A DNA stretch of 64,000 nucleotides. Origin: Oxalobacteraceae sp. CFBP 8761. GTDB lineage: Bacteria > Pseudomonadota > Gammaproteobacteria > Burkholderiales > Burkholderiaceae_D. Made by a program: the position numbers and the translations under genes. The DNA lies in contig JACYUE010000004.1 in assembly GCA_014841595.1 (NCBI GenBank), positions 1-64,000 of the forward strand. Direction: 5' to 3'. The notes under the pieces are model-generated. The model worked only from the letters and a program-made list of their open reading frames with translations. It was not told where the DNA came from and searched no databases. Shown piece after piece: positions 26,723 through 34,011 of the stretch (within the stretch, counting starts at the first letter, position 1; each line of letters begins with the position of its first letter).

Positions 26723-28477
26723 CTATTCATCCGAGTCCGCCACTGACTTGTCCTCGTTGACCTCCTTGACCTTTTCGATCGGGATGCTCAGCAGCGCGGC
26801 ATTCATCTGCCGGTAGAGCGGCTCGACATCAGACTCGACCTCGTCATAGTACTCGGGAAGCAACATGCTGTACTTCTTGTCGAAAACAGTTGTCTTGTCG
26901 AGCTGAGCGTCCGAGTGTTTCGTGACGCAGACTATGAGCTGCATGGAATCCGGAAGGTTCTCCGCGATGAACCCGAGGACGACGTGGAGGTTCAGGTCGT
27001 CTTGGTCCTGTTGGTTCGGAGAGTCTATGACTACGGGGACCGACATGCCTAGCTGTTCGCCATGGCAGACCTTCCACAAGGCTGCGTAGTAAGCGAGGAG
27101 CAAACGAGGCCCTCCGCTGCCTGAACGGTTAGGTCTGCTGACAAGGTTTGGATTGCCCGAAGGATCGGGTACGTTGAGCGACTTCCTCGCTAACCGGTAG
27201 GCTTCTCTGAACGCAGCCACAATCCTTTTGGCGCGCTTCTTGTCGGTCAATGCGCCTAGTTGTGCCTCGATTTCCGCAAGTTTAGCGTTCCAATCTGCCA
27301 GTTCGCCAGCGATCTGTTCTCTTTCGGCATCGAATGCCCTATGGGCAGCCTGGGCTCCTTGAGATTCCACTACCTCTTGGAACCGAAGGTCCCCGCGCTT
27401 TTGCTCAAGGATCCCGTTGATTCTGGCGTAGTTGCCGCGCAGCGTTCGAAGTTCCCCGTTCGTCGATTCCAGTTGTCGTCTCGCGGTAACGAGATCTCTC
27501 TGGAGAGTACGCGTAAGCTCCTCCAGGATCCTGGCGTCCTCGGCATAGCCCAAGTAGTGCAGAAACGACTGCTCGTGCTCCGCCCCACATGTCGGGCAGA
27601 CGATTTCATTGGCATTTGCAATGTTCGCAAGATACTTCTGGTCTCCGGCGTATTCCCGCAGCGAGGCGAATGCGGTTTGGATCTGGTGGTTGATGCTTGC
27701 AACCACTTCACCCTCACGGACATACTTAGCGCGCAGAGTTTCTTGCAGGCCGTTGAGCTCGTTCGCCTCCGATGTCAGGCGGCAGATTTCTTCTTCGAAG
27801 CCCGCCTCCGACAGCTTCACGGTGCCAACAGGAAGAGTCTGGCTCAGCCGAAGGCGAGCGCGTTCCAGAAGCTTCATCTCGCTGACACGCGCATCGGCTT
27901 CCTTCGATATTGCGCTTTGCTCGCTCTTGAGCTCATAGTATTCGGCAGGCTTGATACCGCTGAAATATTCGAGGATGCTGCGGACCGGTGCCGCATACTG
28001 CAACGTAGCGGGGAAAGTATCCCATTTTTCCCGCCAGCTCCCATCTTGGTCAATGTAAAAAGGGAGGAAAAAACAGGAAGGATCGGCCAATACGCCCTGC
28101 CCTGTCTTCTTAGAAGTCAGCATGAGCTTGAACCCGACCAGCGCCGCGAACGTTTCAGCCCATGCGGCAGGCGAATCAGTTGCCTTGAGAAGCTTGCCGG
28201 ACGAATCGTGAAGCGAGCGCGCACCACTATGGTGGATGACGGTGAACGATTCACCGTCTACCTTGAACCTGACTGCGGAAACGGTCTGAGGATCCCATTG
28301 TTCGAGGGTTCCCAGCGGTTTGGCACCAAGCGTTACGAAGAGGTGCTTAACGAGGCTTGACTTGCCCGTATGGTTCTCCCCTTGGATCAGGTTCCTGTGT
28401 GGGTGAAAGCTGACCTTCCTGGCTTTTTTGTCGCGGTGCGATAGCAGCGATATGCTTTCGAATTGAAAGATTCTCAT
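26723..28477 (-). CDS. Coiled-coil ABC/SMC-like ATPase with zinc hook (defence module)
   Basis: The 584-residue protein has an SMC/Rad50-type plan. The N-terminal ATPase half has Walker A in IQGENHTGKSSLVKHLF (residues 31-47). Two long helical stretches (about 180-290 and 310-420) flank a CPTC motif at 294-297, like a Rad50 zinc hook. An ABC signature-like SGSGGPRLLLAYYAAL is near 452-467. The Walker B region reads VPVVIDSPNQQ (480-490), with Ser where a catalytic Glu is normal, and a late His is in CVTKHSD. It follows the DUF4297-type nuclease gene by 38 bases. The pair resembles Lamassu (LmuB) or ABC-3C ATPases. The start at 28477 opens directly into the ATPase fold; upstream sequence in frame lies inside the partner gene. 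Confidence 0.75.
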   Translation of the reverse strand: MRIFQFESISLLSHRDKKARKVSFHPHRNLIQGENHTGKSSLVKHLFVTLGAKPLGTLEQWDPQTVSAVRFKVDGESFTVIHHSGARSLHDSSGKLLKATDSPAAWAETFAALVGFKLMLTSKKTGQGVLADPSCFFLPFYIDQDGSWREKWDTFPATLQYAAPVRSILEYFSGIKPAEYYELKSEQSAISKEADARVSEMKLLERARLRLSQTLPVGTVKLSEAGFEEEICRLTSEANELNGLQETLRAKYVREGEVVASINHQIQTAFASLREYAGDQKYLANIANANEIVCPTCGAEHEQSFLHYLGYAEDARILEELTRTLQRDLVTARRQLESTNGELRTLRGNYARINGILEQKRGDLRFQEVVESQGAQAAHRAFDAEREQIAGELADWNAKLAEIEAQLGALTDKKRAKRIVAAFREAYRLARKSLNVPDPSGNPNLVSRPNRSGSGGPRLLLAYYAALWKVCHGEQLGMSVPVVIDSPNQQDQDDLNLHVVLGFIAENLPDSMQLIVCVTKHSDAQLDKTTVFDKKYSMLLPEYYDEVESDVEPLYRQMNAALLSIPIEKVKEVNEDKSVADSDE

Positions 28478-28515
28478 AGGATTTTGTAGATAGGGCACGA
28501 AGGAGTTTTCTGAAA

Positions 28516-29661
28516 TTAGGCTGCGGCATTTTTCGTTACCTGAATTAGCAAATACGCGAAGACTTCGGTGTTCTTGAAGGCCGGATGGGCCGCGGCTATC
28601 CTCGCGGTTTCCGCTTCCAGTGCAGGAAGCAACGAAGAAGATGCTAGGAGCGGAGGTGCTGCCTTGACGCATTCGTCGATCAGGGCGAGCTCGTCGCCCC
28701 CCCACGTCCCGGAGACGACGGCGGAGAAGTACTTTGTCACGCCGACGTTAATCGAGATACGCCTAAGAGGAGCAAGCCCTTCAAGCAGCAGTCCGTCAAG
28801 AACCTTGTCAAGGTACGATTTCAGGTCAGGAACGCCTTTGAGATCGGCAAGTGCAGAGTTCAGCTCGGTCATCGAGTATCCCCGCTGGTGACGCAGTTCC
28901 TCAAACGACGCCATGGGCTGGGTCTGTCGCCCGAGGGCACTGAGTTGGGCGAAGAGAGCGTCCACGAATGCTTTCGCTTGACCTGCGCTCGCCGGTAGGT
29001 GCTTGCTGAGGTAAGCCGAAGCCGCGCCGAGAGCCATTAGGTGAGGGTCGTCCGGGTGCAAGGTGGTTTTCCGCAAGGCGAGCCGTTTGAGGTCCGGGAC
29101 TTCTCCGGGAGCGGCGTGGAGCAGGGCCAACCCCTCAGCCAAAGGTGACGCGTGCGAAGCGTCAAGCTCCGACGCCAGGCACTTGAGCAGGGCCGAGGCT
29201 GATCCACTCGTGACTAGCGGAAGGTCGCAGCCTGCGTTCGACACAAAGTGAGCGTTGGCTTCCAAATGCTGGACGGCCAAACCAGCCTTATACAATTTGC
29301 CGAGAGGGCTCTTTCCTACCTTAGACAAAGTGGGTGGTACTTTTTTCTTCGTTCGGCCGTCTGGCTTCAGCAAGCCCGTCAGTTCGTTGAACGACCACTC
29401 GCCGCTGTCTTTCTTCTTGATCTGGTATATATCGACGCGGCTGGGTGCCGTTTCGGAATCGAATTCGGCGACGTCCTGGATCGACTCGAAAAGCAGAAGG
29501 AAATCGGTCGAGCCGGCTTGTTTGAGCTCGAATATGCGGAGGATCGCCCAGTAGCGCTGGAAGTCCACCCCCTTCTGCCCATGACCACCCCCAACTTCCG
29601 CCAGCTCAGGATCCTGACTCAGGGAAAATATTTCGGTGAATTTTTCTTCCGCTAGCGTCAT
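28516..29661 (-). CDS. DUF4297 (Cap4-type) dsDNA nuclease-domain protein
   Basis: The 381-residue protein begins with a PD-(D/E)xK-type nuclease domain: GQKGVDFQRYWAILRIFELK (residues 29-48), FLLLFESIQDVAEFDSE (54-70) and VDIYQIKKKDSGEW (76-89). The order GxxxxFQR, then FES with acidic residues, then QIKKK fits the DUF4297/Cap4 family of effector nucleases. The rest (about 100-381) is mainly helical and unrecognised; it may sense or bind the ATPase. It is the first gene of a two-gene operon with the zinc-hook ATPase, lies in a tRNA-bounded island, and has visibly lower GC than its chromosomal neighbours. Activity against phage is inferred from family only. Confidence 0.75.
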   Translation of the reverse strand: MTLAEEKFTEIFSLSQDPELAEVGGGHGQKGVDFQRYWAILRIFELKQAGSTDFLLLFESIQDVAEFDSETAPSRVDIYQIKKKDSGEWSFNELTGLLKPDGRTKKKVPPTLSKVGKSPLGKLYKAGLAVQHLEANAHFVSNAGCDLPLVTSGSASALLKCLASELDASHASPLAEGLALLHAAPGEVPDLKRLALRKTTLHPDDPHLMALGAASAYLSKHLPASAGQAKAFVDALFAQLSALGRQTQPMASFEELRHQRGYSMTELNSALADLKGVPDLKSYLDKVLDGLLLEGLAPLRRISINVGVTKYFSAVVSGTWGGDELALIDECVKAAPPLLASSSLLPALEAETARIAAAHPAFKNTEVFAYLLIQVTKNAAA

Positions 29662-30271
29662 ATGTAGAGTTGGAAAACATCGATCGTCAATGTGGATAGG
29701 GACCCTATGGGGTTGCTCATCGTAACTGTTGGTAATTTATCAGTGACCATGCAAATCGCCAATTTTTTTTAGCTGTTATGAGGATAATGACTTGAAAATT
29801 CTTGTGTCGGTGGTTAGATTCCGCCCCGGGCTACCAAGAACATACCTTGCACAACGCCAATCCATAGTGATTAGCGTTGTCGTTTCTGGACTTCGCAGGC
29901 CTCGCCGCCTGTCAATGTCCACTTCGCTCATTCGTAAATACAGCATGGCAAGCTCATGTGTCCAGGCCAGATAAGGTCAGGTCAGGTCAACGAAGCATCG
30001 TCCGCGAAACGGCCGTGAGGGAAGTATTGCGCAAGGCGGGCGAGACGTTCACGCAGCGGATAGAAGGGAGAATTCTGTCGGCGGGCCTGGTTCACCAATG
30101 TGTACGAACCATTGGTTTGACAAGCGTCCAGTCCGATCTGCACGGATTGCGGATAATCGCGACGGCCTGTCGGTACCGCGCGTCGGGGCCAGCAGGCGGC
30201 CGACGGCTGCGTAATTCTCCGCAGACGCCACAACGACCAATCCGATGCAACCCCAACCAAGGATGAACAAC
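29662..30271. other. Island junction: decayed tRNA-Phe repeat and broken reading frame
   Basis: This 610-base stretch holds no intact gene. It contains the second att-like repeat (29792-29843), a decayed copy of the tRNA terminator, and the direct tetramer run AGGTCAGGTCAGGTCA near 29976. On the minus strand 29982-30273 is protein-like in pieces: MLFILGWGCIGLVVVASAE opens from 30273, but the frame then seems to shift before RRDYPQSVQIGLDACQ. It may be a broken small gene. Confidence 0.5.
29792..29843 (+). repeat. att-like direct repeat, decayed central copy
   Basis: This 52-base segment matches the 3' half of tRNA-Phe copy 2 with four differences (for example GGTTAGATTCC for GGTTCGATTCC and GGCTACCA for GGCCACCA). 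Similarity continues to about 29879, through a decayed terminator hairpin (29852-29879). The upstream half of the tRNA is missing, so this is not a functional tRNA gene. Confidence 0.8.
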
Positions 30272-30772
30272 ATGTCGCGTCCCTCCTTCATTGCTGCATG
30301 GGCAGCTTCGCAGCGAATTTATGACCCCGTCAATTCGGGCGCCAGGGTAGCAAAGGTGATAGGAGGAAATGTTGAGAAGAATATTAATAATTTTACGGAT
30401 GCACAGCGCTGGAATAACACCTGCGCCGTACGGATGAGTTATATCCTTGGCGAGGCAGGCCTGATGATTCCGAACATCCATGGACAGACAGTATCCGGGG
30501 CGGACGGGCGAAAATACTTTTTCCGTGTACGGGATCTGATTGGTTTTTTGAAGCAGCAATGGGGCAAAGCTGAGGTTGTGAAATATCCTGCTTCCGGCGG
30601 CGGCACGTTGGTTGGCAAGAAAGGTGTCATCCTGTTTGAGGTATCTGGCTGGTCGGATGCGCAGGGGCATGCCACCCTTTTCAACGGCCAATCCTGCTAT
30701 GACCACTGTTATTTCAATGAGCCGGAAGCAAAATATCGCACGGACCGTGCGAACTTCTGGGGCTTGCGATGA
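30272..30772 (+). CDS. tae4: Type VI secretion amidase effector Tae4
   Basis: The 166-residue protein fits the Tae4 family of NlpC/P60-like amidases that T6SS injects into a rival's periplasm, where they cut the peptide stems of peptidoglycan. The catalytic cysteine is in NTCAVRMSYIL (about residue 51) and the histidine in GWSDAQGHATLFNG (about 132). AAGGA 7 bases before the ATG at 30272 and the N-terminus MSRPSFIAAWAAS support this start; two earlier ATGs are in frame. There is no signal peptide, as expected for T6SS cargo. The stop overlaps the immunity gene by four bases. No T6SS structural gene is near. Confidence 0.88.
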   Translation: MSRPSFIAAWAASQRIYDPVNSGARVAKVIGGNVEKNINNFTDAQRWNNTCAVRMSYILGEAGLMIPNIHGQTVSGADGRKYFFRVRDLIGFLKQQWGKAEVVKYPASGGGTLVGKKGVILFEVSGWSDAQGHATLFNGQSCYDHCYFNEPEAKYRTDRANFWGLR

Positions 30773-31242
30773 AGTCGATCCCGTTGTGCTTGGCGCTTGT
30801 GACCTCCACGTTGCTTTCATTCACAGTCCACGCCTCCGATCAAACCGTCATTTCTCCACAGGCTGGCGCCCGCACCTATGCGCAAAATTACAAGGACATG
30901 GTGCTGGCAACCTGTATGACACAGGCATACCGGAATGACACGGGTGCGGCCACTGATGCTGGAAGCAGTGCCAGCGCCTTGCGTGATTGGACCTACTTCG
31001 ATATGGAGAAGAGTCCCGATGCGGTCGAGTCGCTGGTGAACCGCTATCTGGCGCGGGACTACTCCCATCCGCTCGTCGAATCGGAGATCAAAGGAGTCAG
31101 GTTCGATTTCCTGAAGTGCATGGACCTGTACCATAGCAAAGCGCTGGAAGACTTGGTCAAGCGGCTGGTCATTCACCCGAAGCGTACTTTCAGGCAGGAA
31201 AACCCTTCGCGGGCAAGGGCTCCCGGCGCAGCCGCCAGGTAA
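30769..31242 (+). CDS. tai4: T6SS amidase immunity protein Tai4
   Basis: The 157-residue protein has a signal peptide (MKSIPLCLALVTSTLLSFTV, then HAS), so it should act in the periplasm, where it would block Tae4 from sister cells. Family-like segments are YAQNYKDMVLATCMTQAY and DAGSSASALRDWTYFDMEK, and the two cysteines (TCMTQ, KCMDL) could form the disulfide seen in Tai4 proteins. The ATGA overlap with tae4 couples translation so that toxin is never made without its antidote. The C-terminal tail (about residues 140-157) looks extended. Confidence 0.85.
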   Translation: MKSIPLCLALVTSTLLSFTVHASDQTVISPQAGARTYAQNYKDMVLATCMTQAYRNDTGAATDAGSSASALRDWTYFDMEKSPDAVESLVNRYLARDYSHPLVESEIKGVRFDFLKCMDLYHSKALEDLVKRLVIHPKRTFRQENPSRARAPGAAAR

Positions 31243-31498
31243 CAACTGGCTGGCTACGAGCACCCTCATACCAAGGTCAAGTGCGTGCGTTATCGAGGCG
31301 ACGCTGGCCGCAAAGGTGCTTACCACATAGACTAGGCCAAGCGGGCTTTCTGGCATCCGCGATCCTTGTGTCCGGTCCAGGAAATAATTTCCCTGACCAG
31401 TTCCCAAGGGAAACAATTATGCTATCGTGAAATTTCAATGTCACCCCATCGCGCGACCGTCAACCTGTCGCAGCGGCGATGTTCGTTGGAGAATCGTC

Positions 31499-32299
31499 AT
31501 GAGCGAGTTATCGTCTTTTTTTCAAGCAGTAAAATTGCCGGTCATTTCAGAGGTCGCCCATGCATTGATCAAAACCCTCGATGACGAGGATGCGTCGGCC
31601 ACCCAAATCAGCGCGATCATTGCACGCGACCCCGCCCTCACCGCCAAGCTAATGCGCCTGGCCAATAGCGCCCGCTTCGGCGTCGCGCGTGGTGTCACGT
31701 CACTCGACGATGCCATCGCCATGGCGGGCCTTGGGCATGTGCGCACCCTGGCCCTGGCGGCCTGCTTCGCCGAAACCTTCCCGGACCTTCCGGGCCTCGA
31801 CAGCGACGAGTTCTGGAAAAGCAGCATGGCCTGCGCCGGCTACGCCAAATGGCTGGCCGTCTGCCTGGGCGACGATGGCCAGGATGCCTGGCTCGCAGGC
31901 ATGATGATGCGGCTTGGCGAACTGCTGATCTACCAGGCGGCGCCGGCAACGTTTGCCGAGATCGAGGAGCAACCCCACCTGCCGGGTGGACGGTGGGAAC
32001 GCGAAACGCGATTGCTGGGCTTTTCGGAGGGGCACATTACCGCCGAACTTTGTCGTCGCTGGAATTTCCCAGTCGTCATCGTGAACGCATTAGAAAGCGC
32101 ATCCGATCCAATGGACGCCCACCCGTTCAGCAAACTCGGGGCAATCATCCACCTGGCCAGCCTGCTGGCCGACACACCGAGCGACGATCCGGCCATTCTC
32201 GAGAGCTTGCCGCAAGACGTCGTCACCGCGTTGCAGCTGAACCGCGAGTGGATGCACAAAAAGTTTCCATCCCACGCTTCCTTCTCGGCCGCGCCATGA
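31499..32299 (+). CDS. HDOD domain protein
   Basis: The 266-residue cytoplasmic protein is mostly one HDOD domain: LPVISEVAHALIKTLDDEDA, ISAIIARDPALTAKLMRLAN, SLDDAIAMAGLGHVRTLALA, and later helices with WLAGMMMRLGELL. HDOD proteins are relatives of HD phosphohydrolases that usually lack the metal-binding HD pair and act in signalling. GGAG precedes the ATG at 31499; an earlier in-frame ATG would add an unlikely stretch. It is GC-rich like the backbone although it lies between two tRNA-derived repeats. A TTTCCCT/AGGGAAA inverted repeat (about 31388-31413) lies upstream and may be regulatory. Confidence 0.88.
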   Translation: MSELSSFFQAVKLPVISEVAHALIKTLDDEDASATQISAIIARDPALTAKLMRLANSARFGVARGVTSLDDAIAMAGLGHVRTLALAACFAETFPDLPGLDSDEFWKSSMACAGYAKWLAVCLGDDGQDAWLAGMMMRLGELLIYQAAPATFAEIEEQPHLPGGRWERETRLLGFSEGHITAELCRRWNFPVVIVNALESASDPMDAHPFSKLGAIIHLASLLADTPSDDPAILESLPQDVVTALQLNREWMHKKFPSHASFSAAP

Positions 32300-32389
32300 C
32301 TCGCCTGGGCAGTGGAGCGTGCTGTCTCCGGACCACGCCGTCACGCCTGGTCTGGCAAATCGATAGTGGGGATACAGCGCCGCTCGAAA

Positions 32390-32442
32390 ATTGAAAATCC
32401 TTGTGTCGGTGGTTCGATTCCGCCCCGGGCCACCAAGAATAT
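32390..32442 (+). repeat. att-like direct repeat, distal copy
   Basis: This segment is identical over 53 bases to the 3' half of tRNA-Phe copy 2 (26429-26481) and is followed by a near copy of its terminator. The sequence before it (CGCTCGAAA) is unrelated to a tRNA 5' half, so it marks the far end of inserted DNA rather than a gene. Confidence 0.85.
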
Positions 32443-32451
32443 TGTTCACGC

Positions 32452-32480
32452 AACGCCAACCATCACTGGTTGGCGTTTTT
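32452..32480 (+). terminator. Copied tRNA-Phe terminator
   Basis: AACGCCAACCA and TGGTTGGCGTT form a perfect 11-bp stem with a 4-base loop and a T run. Its position 10 bases after the repeated tRNA end matches that after the intact tRNA. Confidence 0.8.
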
Positions 32481-32774
32481 GCTTGTGGGGCTCGTAGTCC
32501 TCGTATCCGCCCATGTAGATAAGCGAAACAAACTGCAGCGGTCAGCGATGTCTCGACCGAATCGTTCGACTGTCCATTTCCATCAGCTTCGTTGCACAAG
32601 TCGTCTACGGCGCGATTTGCGCAAGCTGAAAGCAAGTGTACAACTGCGAAACGATATCGGCCTTCAGTCGACGCATCTACATCGGCTTGGGAATCCACCG
32701 CCGTGCAGTCGATTTAAGGCACGTCGTAACGCTTCGTCCAGATGGACGGGCTAGGAATGCAGTTGCGGGCCGTG

Positions 32775-32940
32775 CCGACTCGTGCGTCGGGTTGATGCCG
32801 ACAAAGCCGCGAATGGCCTGGCTGTCGTAAATCGAATCCTTGATGCATTCGCCGACCGCGTTTGTCACCGTTCAGGTAGCACCGCAGCACCGCCGCCACT
32901 GGCAGCGGCCATGGTGTAACAATCTCGATCTGGCCTGTAA
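32775..32940 (-). pseudogene. Decayed IS5-family transposase fragment
   Basis: On the minus strand, 32868 down to about 32775 encodes CIKDSIYDSQAIRGFVGINP, close to the IS5 N-terminal pattern in which a short helix ends in FAGI or FVGI. Just upstream, in a different frame, IVTPWPLPVAAVLRCYL resembles the preceding VVPW segment. The frame change and the lack of the DDE domain show this is a remnant. Inverted-repeat ends were not found. Confidence 0.55.
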
Positions 32941-33222
32941 GCGGGCGCGGGGAATCTATTTCTTCTCGGTGGGAAACTCGGCTTGAAGATCACATTTTGC
33001 TTATTGGTTATTCGGCTGGAATTGAACGAATGCAATAAATTCTGTTTTTGCAGATATTTCATCATGCTGTGCAAATACGCTACAAATGAAGAAATAATTA
33101 CAACAATTTATGCATTTATCGTACTATGTATTTACAGACAAACGACCTCTTCAGTACTTTATGTTTCTCCAACTAAATAAAATATCTTTTTAAAAAGATG
33201 TAGCCAAAATTAGGGGTGGGGA

Positions 33223-33711
33223 ATGGATAAGTCTTTAGACAGGGCTATGTTCGTGCCTGAGAAAACCGAACTATCTACTCCAAGAAACAAAGCCGGGCAT
33301 TCTTGGATCGCTGTGGTAAACCTCTTCGCAGCCAGCTGTAGAACAATTCGATTCGCAGTGCCTGTAATTCCTCTGACAGTTTCTTCTGTTTATCTTTTCA
33401 TGGCCGTGGGAGCGTTGTTTACTCCGGGGCTTGAAAAGTACGCCCTGCTATTCGTCTGGCGAAAATGCCTTCGCCGGATAAGCAATACTGACGTTGGGCT
33501 CTTGTGCTACTCCGCGCTTGCAAAGTCCGGAATCGCTCAGCTATTTCAATTCCTCGCCACTGATAGCAAACTGTTGCCTCGCACGTCGTTTATTCGACAT
33601 GTTACGGCACAGGGGCGACCTTCACGGTACAAATGCAGTCTCCAACACCGGTATCGCAAGCCCTATTGGGACGCAACGCCATTGAAGTGCCGAATAGAGC
33701 GATGTTGGTAA
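33223..33711 (+). CDS. Doubtful open reading frame
   Basis: A 162-codon frame opens with ATG after AGGGG spaced 6 bases, in the middle of the gene-poor region. The product has one hydrophobic stretch (FAVPVIPLTVSSVYLFMAVG, near residues 47-66) and a basic C-terminus rich in Arg, Tyr and Cys. It is not recognised, and the composition after residue 90 looks random, so it may be a remnant or chance frame. Confidence 0.2.
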   Translation: MDKSLDRAMFVPEKTELSTPRNKAGHSWIAVVNLFAASCRTIRFAVPVIPLTVSSVYLFMAVGALFTPGLEKYALLFVWRKCLRRISNTDVGLLCYSALAKSGIAQLFQFLATDSKLLPRTSFIRHVTAQGRPSRYKCSLQHRYRKPYWDATPLKCRIERCW

Positions 33712-34011
33712 TCTCGTCGGGCCTTGAACAGGCAGGTGGCAAGCATTGGCAACCTTAGCTGATTCCTCCAGCTATTAAATCGCCGCACGCTTCGCTTGGC
33801 GCCTTGCATCTTATCCACTGTACTTCCCGCTAGCCGATTAGACCGGTGACGGCCTCGTCATGCCTGTTTTGCGCAATCTGTGCGAAGCAGGAGATGTGCG
33901 ACAGCACACCGTATATCTGATATGGAAGCATGGCTTTTTTACCAGAAACATCAATCAGTGTGACGCTGCTTTCAAAAGGCCGCGAACCAACTCCTGAAAG
34001 TGAGTATTCAA

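Larger units (their letters stand above)
32443..33222. other. Gene-poor stretch after the tRNA repeats
   Basis: About 780 bases without a convincing intact gene. The first part carries the copied tRNA terminator; 32775-32940 holds a decayed IS5-type transposase piece; 32980-33200 is strikingly AT-rich compared with the rest of the window. Frames here are short and do not agree in composition. Confidence 0.6.
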
